DNA from: Byssochlamys sp. IMV 00236
Taxonomy: Eukaryota; Ascomycota; Eurotiomycetes; Eurotiales; Thermoascaceae
DNA length: 64,000 nucleotides
Direction of reading: 5' to 3'
Assembly: GCA_001931875.2 (NCBI GenBank)
Contig: MSJH02000827.1
Location: forward strand, 1 to 64,000
This document shows, piece by piece, positions 28,801-42,238 of this stretch; position 1 is the first letter of the stretch; every line of letters begins with the position of its first letter. Below the pieces are notes generated by a model that made no database searches, was not told the DNA's origin, and worked only from the letters and a program-made list of their open reading frames with translations. The position numbers and the translations under genes were made by a program.

Positions 28801-30324
28801 TATAAATACTGCAGTTATATAGCCTAAGGGCAGAAATATCTTATTAACTACTATTATATTATTTATAGCGCTTAAGAGCTAATATAGCAGATTAAGGAGA
28901 ATTAAGATTAATATTAGTTTAATAATATTAAGTAAAGCTAGTATTAGATTATAAATATAGATATTAATATCTCTTCTAATATTATTCCTGCATTCTCTCT
29001 ATATAATTAAAATAATACTTTTATAAAGCCTATTTTAAAGAGTAATTTAAGGTTAAAATTATTACTATTATAAGTTATCTATTTAGAGAAAAAAAGGAAT
29101 TAAAATAGTATATTAAGCCTATTACTTTCGTCTCCGCTACTTTAAGCATTAAATTTATTCCTTATTATATTAAAATCTAGAGAGAAAAATAGAAGTAATA
29201 AGAACTAGAATAATAAATATTATATAGCCGATTTAATACTATTATAGATATATAAAGCAGTTATAAAATAAGCCTAGTTAGATTATCTCTAATATTACTA
29301 ATTAAAGCGAGAGTAAAAATAATAAATAGCCTATTAATATTAGTAACTTTATAAAGTATATAATAAATAAGAAATAATATATAATTTACCTATAAATTTA
29401 ATTCTTCTTACTAATTAATTCTAATTTAATCTATATTATTAATAAGATAATATTATACTTTAGCTTTATTAAACTTAATAGCTATTATTTTTTAATAAAT
29501 ATTTTTTATTAAGTATAGTAAAAGTTATTATAAGGCCTAATATATTATAATTACTTCTTAATCTATAGGCTAAATAAAGAAATAACTTAGACTTAGTATT
29601 ACTATTATAAGAACTAAAATATATAAAGCGATAATAATAGCACTATAACTATATCTTAGCTATAATTTTAATAGCCTTTAATACTATAATAGTATATATA
29701 TTATATACCCTTAATATTACCTATAAATTAATCTAGCGAGTATTTTAAGAGGGTTAACTTAGTTAGTGCTATATATAGCTATTAAGTTATTTAAAGCCCT
29801 AGACTAAAAAATAATATATTTAATATTAGAAATACTTCCTTTATTATTTATTTTAAGCAGCTTTATTATTAGAGGCAGACTAGTTATTAGTTTTTAGCCT
29901 ATATATAAGTTAAAATAAATAAGGAACCTTAGAGACTATTTAAAAAACCCTAAATATATATTTTATTAAAATAGTTTTTAATATAAATTAAGATTAAAAA
30001 GGGTTTAAGCTTTTTAATTAGCGCGTTATCTTATATTACTAAAAAAAAGAAAATATACTCTCTAATTTAAGTAATATTATAGGGGGAGAATTAGCCTATT
30101 TAATACTAGCCTAGTTAGATTAATTACTCTCTATATTAAGGACTAAATAAAATTATTTATTAGCCTTTATTTCTACCCCTAAAACTAGCACTTATAATAG
30201 AAATAAATCTTATATAAAGCAGGTATATTATAAGGTTTAAGAAATATATAAAAGAATATAGAAGATAATAGCAGTTTATATTTTATAGCCTATATTATTA
30301 TCCTTATTATCTTATTTATTTTAA
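25811..30324. other. AT-rich stretch, unidentified relics
   Basis: RIP-type sequence with patchy codon-like stretches on both strands but no motif I could assign. Around 28,325-28,365 there is a cluster of surviving CpG (gcgcgtttacgcg and tacgcgtc), consistent with mutation aimed at CpA and sparing CpG. No gene or RNA recognised. Confidence 0.5.
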
Positions 30325-30597
30325 GATTTAAAAAAGGAAAATAGTAATAAAGATAGTATTAATAAAAAAGAAAATAAAGAAAATAATAAGAAAGATAATA
30401 ATAAAGATAATAAGGAAGATAATAAGGAAGATAATAAAAAAGATAATAAAAAAGATAATAGAGAAAATAATAGAGAAGATAATAGGGAAGATAATAAAAA
30501 AGATAATAGAGAAAATAATAAAGAAGATAATAAGAATATACTACTACTTATAGAAGAAGTTAATATTAGCTTTATAAATTTATCTCTAATAGGCTAA
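30325..30597 (+). pseudogene. Decayed acidic/basic low-complexity coding remnant
   Basis: After a TAA, a forward frame stays open for 90 codons to TAA at 30,595-30,597. Its middle (about 30,361-30,540) is a 12-bp repeat encoding Asp-Asn-Lys-Lys/Asp-Asn-Arg-Glu blocks; the tail is hydrophobic and ordinary. There is no start codon and the upstream frame is broken. It may be a charged linker of a RIP-mutated protein. The alternative is a simple A/G-rich microsatellite that is open by chance. Confidence 0.35.
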
Positions 30598-32810
30598 GAA
30601 TAGCTAAAGAAGACTATATTTTCCCTATATATTAATTATTTAACTAGTAATATATTTTAGAAATAAGGTAATAAGTTTTATAGTAGCCTTATTATATTTT
30701 TAGCAATTTTAAGAATCTAGCCCTAGACCTAGACCTTTTATAAGCTATATTAATATATAACCTTTTTAGCTAGTTTATTATAAGTAGATTAAGTTTTATT
30801 ATTAAAATATATATTGCCTTAAAAGCTATATTATTACCTTTTATTTATTCTAATATAAGAGAATTACCCTAATTATATTAATCGCACTTATAGTATCTAT
30901 AGATAATATATAGAATATAAAGTCTTATACCTATTAAGTAAGATTAAGAATTAAATGTTTTATAGTAGGATTATCTATTACTAATAGATATATCTAAATA
31001 ATATTATTTAATTATAAGATTAGCAGACTATTTTCTTTTAAGAAGCAGATTATAATATTTAATTATTTAATTTCTACTATTAGATCTAGTCTATAATATA
31101 ATCTATAATAAATATTTTAGAGTAAGAGCTTTTATTTAAATATATACCCCCTATAAATATAAGCTATTTAATTAATCGACTATTTAATATAATAATAGGG
31201 TTTTTATTTCTAGAGATTCTATTAAATAGATTAAAAGAAATCTATATTTTATTCTTATAGGTATATTAGCAGCTATTAAATAATATATAGCTATTATAGA
31301 TAAGTACTAAATAAAATATTAAGGCTAAATAGCAATATTTAGCTTAAGTTAGTAGTTTTATTAAGCTTCTAATATTAGTAATTTAATTAAGCTAAGGCTA
31401 ACTAGTATAATATATAGAGCTAGTAATAATTAAATAGTAAAATATTACTATCTTAAAATAAAATCTATTTCTCTATAAGAGTATAATCGCGATTATTACT
31501 AAATATTATAAGACTTACTTATAGAATAAATATATTACCCTAATAGTATATTTCCTTCTATTAGCTATTAGCCGCTTAATAATACTTTATTTAGTAGGCA
31601 TTTATCTATTAATATCTTTAGTCTAATAAGAGCTTCTCTAAATAACTAGTTATTAATAGTAGATATAATAGCTAGCAGTATAATTAATAAAGATATAGAC
31701 TAGAGATTAAAATAATTATAATAATCTTAACTAAAAGTAATTAAGAATAGCTAATTTAATCTACTAGTAATATTTATTCTACTAGCCTAATAGTAAATTA
31801 CTTAAATAAGCTAAAGGCTTTATATTCTAATTATAAGAAATTAGTAAGCCTTTTTTTTTAGGCTTCTATTTTAATATTTAGAGTTATTAATATATAAGTA
31901 TTATAATTATAAAAAAATACCTAGCTGCTTAAGCTATTATTAAGAATTTTAAATTTATAATAAACCTTCTATATAATACTTTTATAGCCTAGGCTAATTA
32001 TTATATGCAGATTAATTATTAAATCTATACTATTAAAGAGGTATATTTACTAGAAATAGTACTAGGGCTTCTAGAAAGCTTCTATTAGGCATTTAAATTA
32101 TAATATTAATTTATTCTAAATAGAGAGAAAAATAAGCAGGTATAATTACTATCTATATTAATAGTATCTATTATCTTCTCTTTAAATTAAGATTAAGGTA
32201 TAGAGTTAATATTATAGCCTTTAAGATTATACTAATAAAGTTAAATATAACTTTCTTAGCCCTTTTTTATTTATTCTCTAGAATAGCAGTTAGTCCTTTA
32301 TAATTACTACTAGGAAATTATATTAAAAACTATTAAATTATAATATTTAAAGACTTATCTTAAAGCTAAAGTAAGAATACTAAAGATTTTAATAGAGAAG
32401 CATAAGATCTTTATAAATATATTATATTTAGGTATTTAAATAATTTATTAAGCGCTTATTAAAGCTAGTCTAATATTGCCTTTTATTAAATTACTAATTA
32501 AAGATAATTAGAAATATATTTAGCTTAAATATAAAGTTCTCTTCTAGTCTTAAGTAAATATAAAGTAATATTACTTAAAAGACTATAACTTATATTTAAA
32601 AAGAGAATAGAAAAAATATATATATAATTATTTACTATAATTACTTATAAAAAATAGATACTAGTTTAAGATTAAAGGTTTTAGAAAAAATATAATAAGA
32701 AAAGAATAATATTACTAATATAATAAGTTAATCTTAGCTAGGCTTATAATAAATTTATTAATTAGAAGTTTATATTTTAAGGCAGTTAGGTATAGCAGAA
32801 TATATACCTT
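30598..32810. other. AT-rich stretch, nothing recognised
   Basis: RIP-type sequence. No domain, RNA gene or clear tandem array was recognised. Confidence 0.5.
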
Positions 32811-32842
32811 ATTTATTTATTTATTTATTTGTTTATTTATTT
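32811..32842. repeat. (TTTA)n microsatellite
   Basis: About eight tandem ATTT/TTTA units with one T-to-G interruption. Confidence 0.85.
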
Positions 32843-34278
32843 CTTTTCTTACTCTATTAAATATAGCCCTTATATAGAGGCTATGCTAAAGATTCTAGCT
32901 ACTATATCTTAAGTCTAGTTTACTTATAGCTTTATATATAAATAGATTTAAATAGGCTTAGTATTTCCTTTCTAGGCCTTTTTTTTAAGATTTTATATAT
33001 TAGGGGTAGAGTCTTATACTGCTATAAGTTATTATAAGATTTTAAATCTAGATTTATAATCTATATACTAGGTTTAAAATTAGATTTAAGGTCCTTATAA
33101 GACTCTATAGATAAAAAGGTATCTAGAAATATAAAAAATATAGAAGAATTAAATACTTATTACCTATAAGAACTTTATTATAAGTCTTATAAAATCTTAG
33201 TATATCTTATTTATCTATTAGTACTAGTATTTAAATAACTCTACTTTTACTAAATATAAGAGTTAGCCTATATTTAGCTAAGAGTTTATTATCTTCTTTA
33301 TATTAATATTTAAAGGATAAATAATAATATAATTAAGCTTTTAGTAAAGTAGTATAAGCAGGGTAATATATTAAAAAGTATAATATAAATATATACTTAA
33401 AGAAATAATTAATTAGTAATATTTTACTTAATAATATATAGAGAGATATTAAGTACTATAAGTACTATAGTTTAACCTAATAATATTATTAAATAGCTTA
33501 ACTAAGATATTATAGTACTTAAGTATAATATAAACCTAGAGAAATAATTATAAAGTAGCTTATTAAGATTCTATAGCACTTAAAGCACTTTATAAGAAAA
33601 TATTCTTATTAAGTCTATTAAGGCAAACTATTTACTTAAATAAAAGTTAGAATTAGCAGTTTATTTTATTTTACTATTTAGGCATGCTAGTTTATATATA
33701 TAAATAATATATAAATTAAAATAAAGAAATAAAGAGATAAGCTAATAATAATATAAAATACCGCTAGATATTATATTGCTATAATTAAATCTCTTATTTT
33801 AAAGAGGCTATTAAATAAATAAATAAGCAGATAAATAAATAAAGATTAACTTAAAAATTAAGTTTAAAGGGAGTAAAAGAGCTATTATAATAAAGAAGAT
33901 TAATATAAAAAATATAATTAATTAAGAGATTATATGCTTTTATTTAAAATCTTTAAAAGTCTATAAATAAAATAGAAGAGAAAGAATAATAAAATAGATC
34001 TTTTAATTATTTAAAATAAAATAATTAGCTTTACCTTTTTATTATTATTTAATATTAGTTTAATATTAAATTATTATTAGTTTATTATATTAATTTATAG
34101 CTAGAGCTTCTCCTTTAACTCTACTCTAAGCTTTAAAATTAAATACTTTTCTCTTCCTTCTTAATACTTACTTACTTAAAAACTCTATATTAAGTCTTAA
34201 TATATCTTCCTATAATATTATTCTAGAGTATATAACTTCTTTAATAGCTTAAAGATAAATAGTTCCTTTTATTATTAT
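32843..34278. other. AT-rich stretch before second gap
   Basis: RIP-type sequence with nothing assignable, ending in the run of N. Confidence 0.5.
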
Positions 34279-34735
34279 NNNNNNNNNNNNNNNNNNNNNN
34301 NNNNNNNNNNNNNNNNNNNNNNNNNNNNNNNNNNNNNNNNNNNNNNNNNNNNNNNNNNNNNNNNNNNNNNNNNNNNNNNNNNNNNNNNNNNNNNNNNNNN
34401 NNNNNNNNNNNNNNNNNNNNNNNNNNNNNNNNNNNNNNNNNNNNNNNNNNNNNNNNNNNNNNNNNNNNNNNNNNNNNNNNNNNNNNNNNNNNNNNNNNNN
34501 NNNNNNNNNNNNNNNNNNNNNNNNNNNNNNNNNNNNNNNNNNNNNNNNNNNNNNNNNNNNNNNNNNNNNNNNNNNNNNNNNNNNNNNNNNNNNNNNNNNN
34601 NNNNNNNNNNNNNNNNNNNNNNNNNNNNNNNNNNNNNNNNNNNNNNNNNNNNNNNNNNNNNNNNNNNNNNNNNNNNNNNNNNNNNNNNNNNNNNNNNNNN
34701 NNNNNNNNNNNNNNNNNNNNNNNNNNNNNNNNNNN
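34279..34735. other. Assembly gap (457 N)
   Basis: A run of N. The apparent minus-strand reading frame spanning it exists only because N is not read as a stop. Confidence 0.99.
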
Positions 34736-35614
34736 TATTCTCTAAATAGAGAAAGCAATTAGAATATATAAAAAGCTTAAATAGAAAATATTATTTTAGC
34801 GAGGAATTATATAGAATTAAAAAAACTAGAGAGAAGATTAAGGATATTATATATAGTAGAAGATATCTTTTATCTAAGGAAGCTACAGCCTAGTATTCCT
34901 TTATATAATCTTACTTATATATTAATTAGCTACTAATAAATAAATATATAATTACTAACTTATTAAAGCGCTATTTTTCTATTATCCCTATTTTCTTTAA
35001 ATATTATATTATCTCCCGGGTCCCTAGAGACTTTATTACTTAACTCCTAGATTAATGCTAGATACTTAAGTCCCTTTAAAATCTTAATATTACCTAGGAG
35101 TTATCCCTAGATAGCTTTAAATACTTTATTATTATATTACTTATTCTAGTATTATTTAAAAAGGCTTAAATTTCTTTTTATTATAATTTACTATTAGACT
35201 ATCTTATAGTATAAGCTCTATATTATAATAGGGTCTTAGTAGCAGTTGCTTATTCTAAATAAATAAAATAAGTATATCTTCTAGATATACTAGGCTGCTA
35301 TTTAATATAGAGTATACTATTATCTTATCTTACTAAATTATAAGCAGAGGCTTAAGATTATTAAAGCCTTTAGCTTATTAACTAATATTAGAGATTATAG
35401 TTCTATATTATTTAAGAGAGAGTTTTAGATTTTTATTACTATATACTAGACTATTTTTATAATAGAGTATTTTAGCTAAATATATAAGATTATAAAGTCT
35501 ATTTAATAGATTAGATAGTATTATAAAGTCTAGAAAGAGATAATTATATAATAGACGGCTAGAATTTAAATATTAAAATAGTTAAATTAGTAATAACTTA
35601 AGCTTAGGTAAAAT
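34736..35614. other. AT-rich stretch after second gap
   Basis: RIP-type sequence without an assignable domain. Confidence 0.5.
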
Positions 35615-35790
35615 AACTCTAGGTTAGGTAATTTATTACCTTAGCTCGGAGTTAATACTTATAGCGAATAGGGTAATTCTAGTAAAATATATTAGCTACT
35701 TATATATCTCGCACTACTAGTGCCTAACCCGGGGTTAAGCCCTATGCTTAAGTGCGCTATAAGAGTGCTTAAGGTTACTATAGTTTTAGT
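35615..35790. repeat. Cluster of palindromes in a GC-richer island
   Basis: Four symmetric sequences lie within 180 bp. AGGTAATTTATTACCT (35,626-35,641) sits inside a longer imperfect stem with AACTC/GAGTT ends (35,615-35,653). Then come GCACTACTAGTGC (35,711-35,723), TAACCCGGGGTTA (35,725-35,737), and CTTAAG arms at 35,747 and 35,768. The island keeps CpG, TpG and GC runs that are rare nearby. It could be the terminal or regulatory part of a DNA transposon; no transposase was identified. Confidence 0.5.
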
Positions 35791-36429
35791 AGTAATTCTA
35801 TACTTAGGCGCGGTAAATATGGGTAATACTATATTATAGGTAAAATAAGTATTTGCAATTTATAATAGAATAGCTATATTAAATAGCTTAATTAAGAGAT
35901 TATCTATTATAAAAGAATAATATTTAACTTAAAAACTATATCTAGATAAAAAAGAAATAGCTATAAAAATAATATAATCTTAGTAATTTAAACTTAAGTT
36001 AGAATTTTAATAAGCTTTATAAATATATAGAATTTATATATTTTCTGTAGAAGTTATAACTTACTAATTATATATAGATTTTACTATTAATTTATTAAAA
36101 GAATAATTTAAAAATTACTTTTTATTAAGAATAATAATAGTAAATAAAATCTATTCTTTAATTTAATAACTTTAGCTTTTATAATAAATTATATATATTA
36201 TTTAATAGTACTCTATTAGCATTATAGTTTATAAATATATATATATATTTCTATAATAATTATTTTAAAGTCTATATTAATATTTAATAATATCTTAAAA
36301 GACTATCTTTATACTTTTAGATTTAATATAATAATATTATATTTAAACTATTTTTTAGCTATAGATTTAAAAGATATATAAATTTAATAATTTAATAATA
36401 ATATAAAATAATATAGAATATTAATACCT
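35791..36429. other. AT-rich stretch, nothing recognised
   Basis: RIP-type sequence between the palindrome cluster and the gttt/aaac repeat zone. Confidence 0.5.
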
Positions 36430-36640
36430 TTAATACTATAAACTGTATAAACTATTTAAACTAAACCGTTTAAAAAAAATCTAACTTAAGTTAGTTTAGC
36501 GCCCGGTCTTAATAAATATTTTAGTTTTTTTAGTTTTAAATTAAACTACTAGAATATAGTTTAGTTTAAGTATAGTTTTTTTACCTTAAACTAAAACCCG
36601 CTATAAGTAGTTTAACTCTTCCTCGAATTAAATCGAATTA
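36430..36640. repeat. gttta/taaac subterminal-type repeat zone
   Basis: Short motifs of the type taaactaaaccgttt and tatagtttagtttaag recur in both orientations. Similar clustered motifs occur near the ends of some hAT DNA transposons, so this may be a mutated transposon end. There is no transposase evidence, and the link is by general resemblance only. The family 1 copia LTR begins immediately to the right. Confidence 0.25.
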
Positions 36641-36644
36641 CCTA

Positions 36645-39600
36645 TATAATTAGTCTAGAAACTACTTCTTAAGCTCTATATAAAAATCTATTACCTTAAT
36701 TAAGAAAATATATATATATACTTAGTATTTATTATATATACTAATACTCTTTCTCTTAAAATATTATTAGCCCTTTAAAATAATTAAATAATCTAGGAAT
36801 TCTATTTAAACCTATTCTTTTTAACTAGTTATAAGCCTAAGTTTATAATAACTTAGGAGAAATAGCTATATAGTAAAAATTACTCTATCTTAAATATTTA
36901 AGTTTAAATTAATAGTAATAAGTTACTCTTATATAAGAGGACTTATAATAAGACTACTTTAATACTATATTAAATACTAAATTTAATAGAGGTTAAATCT
37001 TATTAAAGGTTAAAGTATTAACTTACTATTATTATATTTTTAATAAATAGTATTAAAAATAAAAAAGAGAAACTTATTTTTATTTTTTTAAAAGAGAATT
37101 ATAAGAAATAATTTACTTATATAAAAAGATAGCTTATTAGTAAAGATTACTAGAGAGCTATTAAATTTATTAAAAAACTATATAATAACTAGTTTAATAA
37201 GGCTAATATAGTTACTTAATATTAAATTACTAAATATTTATCTAAAAATAATTAAGATAAATTTATTAATTATAATAGTATATATATATTATAAAAGACT
37301 TTATAAGTAAAATATATAGAAACTCTCTCTAATTAAAAATACTAACTTATTTAATTATTTATATACTTTTAAATAATTTTTAAATAAATAATCTTAAATA
37401 CTTAGAGTTAATTATAATAAATAAGGAAGAGAATTATAATATCTAATAGTATAATATTTTTTTTAGCTAAGCTTAAGGCTAAAATATAATAACTGTTTTT
37501 AATATTACTTAAAAAGTATATTATAATTAAAATAATAATTAATATATATAAGAATTTAAAGGCAGATAATATTTTAGCTATTTTAAAAGAAATAGAGATT
37601 TAACTTTAAATAAAACTAACTATTATATTTTTAATAAAGAATAAGTAAATCTCTATTAAATACTATATTTATAAGGAAGATTATTATATTAAAAATTACC
37701 TATTTTTACTTATTACTTAGAGAAGTATAAGAGATAATTAAAGATAAAAAAAGAAGTCTCTTAAATAAATATTTAATAATCTTATTATTTAAGATAAAAT
37801 AATAGTAAAAATAATTAATAAAATCTATAAAGAAGTTTAATTCTTAAAGAATAAGAGTTTAAAAAATAAGAAGTATAGAGTATATAATATAGAAAAAACC
37901 TTAAACTTTAAAAAAAGCTAATCTTAATTAAAATTCTTAACTTTAATTACTTTTAATAACTAAGTCTTATATAAGATTATTTACCTTTTAAAAGATATTA
38001 CTAATAAGAATTTATCTTAATAATAGAGGATTTTAGTAAAGCCCTATAAGAGATTATAATATAAGGGATTTTTCTTATTAAAATACTCTTAGTAATTATA
38101 AAAGGTAAGCAGTTTAATTAGCGTATTTTTTAGTCTTATATTATAATCTAAGTAGCTTATAGTATAAGCTACTTAGCTTAAGTTTAACTTACCCTAATTA
38201 AGTAAAGCGCGGCATATTCTAATATTATATAAATAACACTTATTTAAAATTATTACTTATTAATATTTATACTATATTTAAGTTACTATATTTAAAATTA
38301 TATAATATTTTAATTAAGACTTTTTACCCGTAGAATTCTTATATTATAGTCCTCTATAAGGCGACTACTAAAATCCTCTAATATATAAATAATAATATTA
38401 GTATATATATAATTAATAAAAACTATTACTTTAAAAGACTATTAATTTAAATTTAATAAAGATATATTTATATAAGTAAAGAGATCCTATATTTAGAATA
38501 TATAAGAATAGCTATTTTAAGAGATAAAGATAAGAAAATATTAGACTTAGAAAATATATTACTTATATTAAACCTTAGGGTAAATCTTTTATTAATTAAA
38601 ATATTCTGCTAATAGTTAAATATATACGGGTATTTTAATAAAAGAATAATATCTATATTAAATAAGTTAAATAAAGTTATAATTTAAGGTATTATTAAAT
38701 ATAGAGTTTATATTATTATTAAAGTCTTCTTAGACTAAATATTTAAGTTATAATATATATTTATTATATTAATCTCTATTAAAGATACTTTTAATACTAT
38801 AATTATAAATTAAAAAGAAGAATCTTATTAAAAAGAAATTAAGAAAAAAGAAGAATTTTATTAAAATAAAATTTAAGAGAAATATTAGCTATAGTATAGA
38901 AGAATTAGCTATTTTAAACTTAAAAAGGTTAAGAACTTATATAATTTAACTATATTAAAGAAGCTTATTAAAGTAGTAATAGACTATTAATATATACTAT
39001 ATACTATAGCTAATATTAGAAATAAGAGAGAGACTATTAATATATAAAAGGCTAATATTCTTAAACTTATCTATATAAATATATATAATTAAATATTAAA
39101 GTCTAAAAATAAATATATTTATTTCTTAATAATTATAGATAATTTTTTAAAAAAAATATAGATATTTTTAATAAGAGCTAAATTTAATACTGCTCTTATT
39201 TTAAATAAATAGAAAAGAGAAATTAAAATAATAATAAATCTCTAAATTCTTAATATATAATTAGATAATATATTAAAATTTAAGAATCTTTTTAAGACTT
39301 AGAAGAAATAGTTTAGCATTTATTATAAATTAATAGTTTTATATATATTAATATAAAATAAAGCTATAGAATAAGTATATTAAACTATTAAAAAAGAAAT
39401 AAGAGCTATACTTAAAAATTTAAACCTTTTAATTAAATTATAGGTAAAAATAGCTTAAATTAATATATATATTAAAAACAGAATATTAAATAAACTAATA
39501 ATTAATAAGGTTTAAATATCTCTAAAGAAAGCTTTTATTAAAGTTAAGCTATTAATTAATTACTTAAAAGTATAAAGATATTAAGCAGTATTATATATAA

Positions 39601-42238
39601 ACCCAGAATCTCTATTATAAGATATATAAAGAGATAAATTAATAAATTAAGGCAGAATCTATATTTTTATAAAATATATTAAAGGAATAAATAAATAATA
39701 GAAAGTTTAGGCTTTAAATATAAAAAAGATTATTAAAACTTATTAAGCTAAATTCTTTAAAAATAAATTAAAAAAAGACTTAGACCTTAAGATTCTCTAA
39801 AGATTATTACTAAATATAGTATTAATAAAGAACTTAAAAAGTTAATTAATAACTTAGCCTATTATTTTAAGTATATATATATCTTTAAATAAAAAGAAGA
39901 ATAATATTAATAATTAAGAAGAAAGCTATAAAGAAATTCTAGTTTTTCTTTAAAAAAAAAAGAAATATTTTATTAAAAGAGAATTAAAATATTTCCTTAA
40001 AAAGAAAAAAAAGCTTTTTATTATAATAAAATTATAGAATAAGAGAAAATATCTAATTATTTTTACTCTTATAATCTAAATAATTATAAAGATTTATAAA
40101 TAAATCTTCTATCTTTACTAAATAAATAAGTTATATCTTATATAAAGATCCCCTATATAATAAAGTATAAGAGAGAAGAGGTTAAATTACTAGATAATAA
40201 ATAAGATACTAAAAAGTTATATTAAATAATGCTTATATTAAATCTTTTATCTCTAGGCATTAATATAGATTAAGAGAAGTATATAGAATAAGCATTAAAT
40301 ACTATAATAGCAATATATATAATAAAAGAGTATATTCTAATCTTAAACTTATATTATACTATAATTAATAACTTTATTTAAAGTAAATTATAGCAGAATA
40401 TATTTAAAATTAAAATAAATATATTTTAAGTAAATAAAACTTTTAAAATAATTATACTATTATTAAAAGCTAATATTATAATTAGTTATTAAATATTAAC
40501 TATAAAATATAATTTAGATAATTTTCTTTAAAAACTTAAGGTATACCTTATTATTTAAGAGTTTACTTAGGAATATAGTATTAATTTTAAATATACCTTT
40601 ATTCTTATTTTATAATATAATATACTATAAATATTCTTAGCTATTATTATAATAGAGGATTATAAGTACTATATTATAAATATTAATAATATCTTTATAA
40701 AGTTAATATTAAAGAAAAAAATTTATATAATATCTTTATTAAGAATAAATATATTACTAAAAATAATATTAAAAGTTCTTTAATCTTTATATAGTTTAAA
40801 GTAAGCTATAAGAGATTAGAATTAAACCTATATAGAAATACTTTAAAAAATAGATTTTATATAGATTAATATTAATCTATACTTATTATAATACCTAGAG
40901 AAAGAAATCTTATTCTTAATATATATTAATAATATTCTAATTAATATAAAGTAAATAGAGAGTATTTACTAATTTAAATAAAAATTTAAATTAATATATA
41001 AGATAAAAGACTTAAAAGAAGTAAAAAAGATTTTTAATATTTAAGTTATTTAAAGTAGGTAGGATTAAATATTAATAATAGACTAATCTTATTATACTAA
41101 AGAATTCTTATTATAATATAGAATAAGTAAAAAAAAAAGTATACTTAATTAATATCCTGTTAAATAGATATAATTATTTAAAACTATTTAACTCTTAAAA
41201 TAAAAGAGTAAATTAAAGAAAGTATTAGAGAATTATTAATAGCCTAATTTACTTAATAATTTTAATAAGACTAGATATTATATTTATAGTAGGTAAATTA
41301 AGTTAATATCTATTAAATTTATTTAAAAGATACTTTAAGATATTAAAGTTTTTTATAAGATATCTATAATTAACTATATACTTAAGTCTTAAGTTTAATA
41401 TAAATTAAAATTAATAACTTATTAAATACTTAGATTTAAATTATATAATAAATAAGACTAATTAAATATTAATCTTAGAGAATATTTTTATTTTAGCTAA
41501 TAGCTTAATAAGCTAATTAAATAAAAAATAAAAGTCTATTATAACTTTAACTATAGAGGCTAAATATATAGCTATATATTAAGCTATAAAGCAGTCTTAG
41601 TAATTAGCTCTTCTTTTAAAAGATATAAGATATAAATATTATATTAGTCTAAATAAATTTAAGCTAATAATAAGAGAAGAATAAGCTTTTATTATTAATT
41701 CTCTAGTTAAAGTCTATAAGAATAATTAAATATTACTATTATTAATTAGAGATACCTATATCTATAAAAGGTTAAAATATATTAATATTATATATTACTA
41801 TATATATAACTTATATTAAAAGAATAGAATTAGTATTAAATTTATTAGAATATAAGATATAATAATAAATAGTTTTATTAAACTATTATTAAAAATAGAC
41901 TTCTTAAGATTTTTAAGTTAATTAAGATTAACTAACCTAATAAATCTAGACTAAAGAAAAGTATTATAAAATAATAATTAAGACTAGTAGTTTCTAGTAT
42001 AATAAAGATTTTACTTTAAAAAAGTCTTTAATAATAATATTACTTTAGTAAAATTAGGTAGTTTAAAGAAATTACTTCTTAAGCTTTATATAAAAATCTA
42101 TTACCCTAACTAAGAAAATATATATATATATTTAGTATTTACCGCATATACTAATACTCTTTCTCCTAGAATATTATTAGCCCTTTAAGATAGTTAAATA
42201 GTCTAGGAATTTTATTTAAACTTATTCTTTTTAACTTA
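36645..42238 (+). mobile_element. Ty1/copia retrotransposon, family 1 (RIP-killed)
   Basis: A 5'-truncated LTR (about 36,645-36,827) is followed by a 5.1-kb internal region and a complete 3' LTR (41,962-42,238, about 277 bp). A purine tract, taaagaaaag, precedes the 3' LTR. Mutated pol motifs can be followed: integrase core Asp region (about 39,129-39,180), its QNG..ER-like region (39,351-39,400), reverse transcriptase LYGLKQAG-type motif (40,785-40,825), YVDN-type active site (40,915-40,945) and RNase H EAKY region near 41,560. Integrase before reverse transcriptase places it in Ty1/copia and not gypsy. Many Gln and Trp codons are stops and there is no usable start codon. It is inert. Confidence 0.85.
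36828..36841 (+). other. Primer binding site, half-tRNA type (family 1)
   Basis: Directly after the 5' LTR the sequence gttataagcctaag matches, allowing G-to-A and C-to-T changes, the complement of the initiator tRNA-Met anticodon arm (gttatgagccca type). Drosophila copia is primed by a 5' half of that tRNA bound at an equivalent site. The inverted copies keep the same block beside their LTRs. Priming is inferred. Confidence 0.6.

Noticed and set aside
34249..34758. Minus-strand reading frame of 169 codons
   Set aside because: It is almost wholly the 457-base run of N, read as unknown residues; the few real codons are AT-rich flank.
386..35614. Gypsy, LINE or Helitron domains in the left part
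   Set aside because: Candidate strings were examined, but none kept a motif order specific enough to name a family; the block is left as unidentified relics.
35725..35737. Telomere-like CCTAACCC next to GGGGTTA
   Set aside because: Only one partial repeat is present on each side, and the order (C-strand then G-strand) is opposite to that of a telomere fusion.
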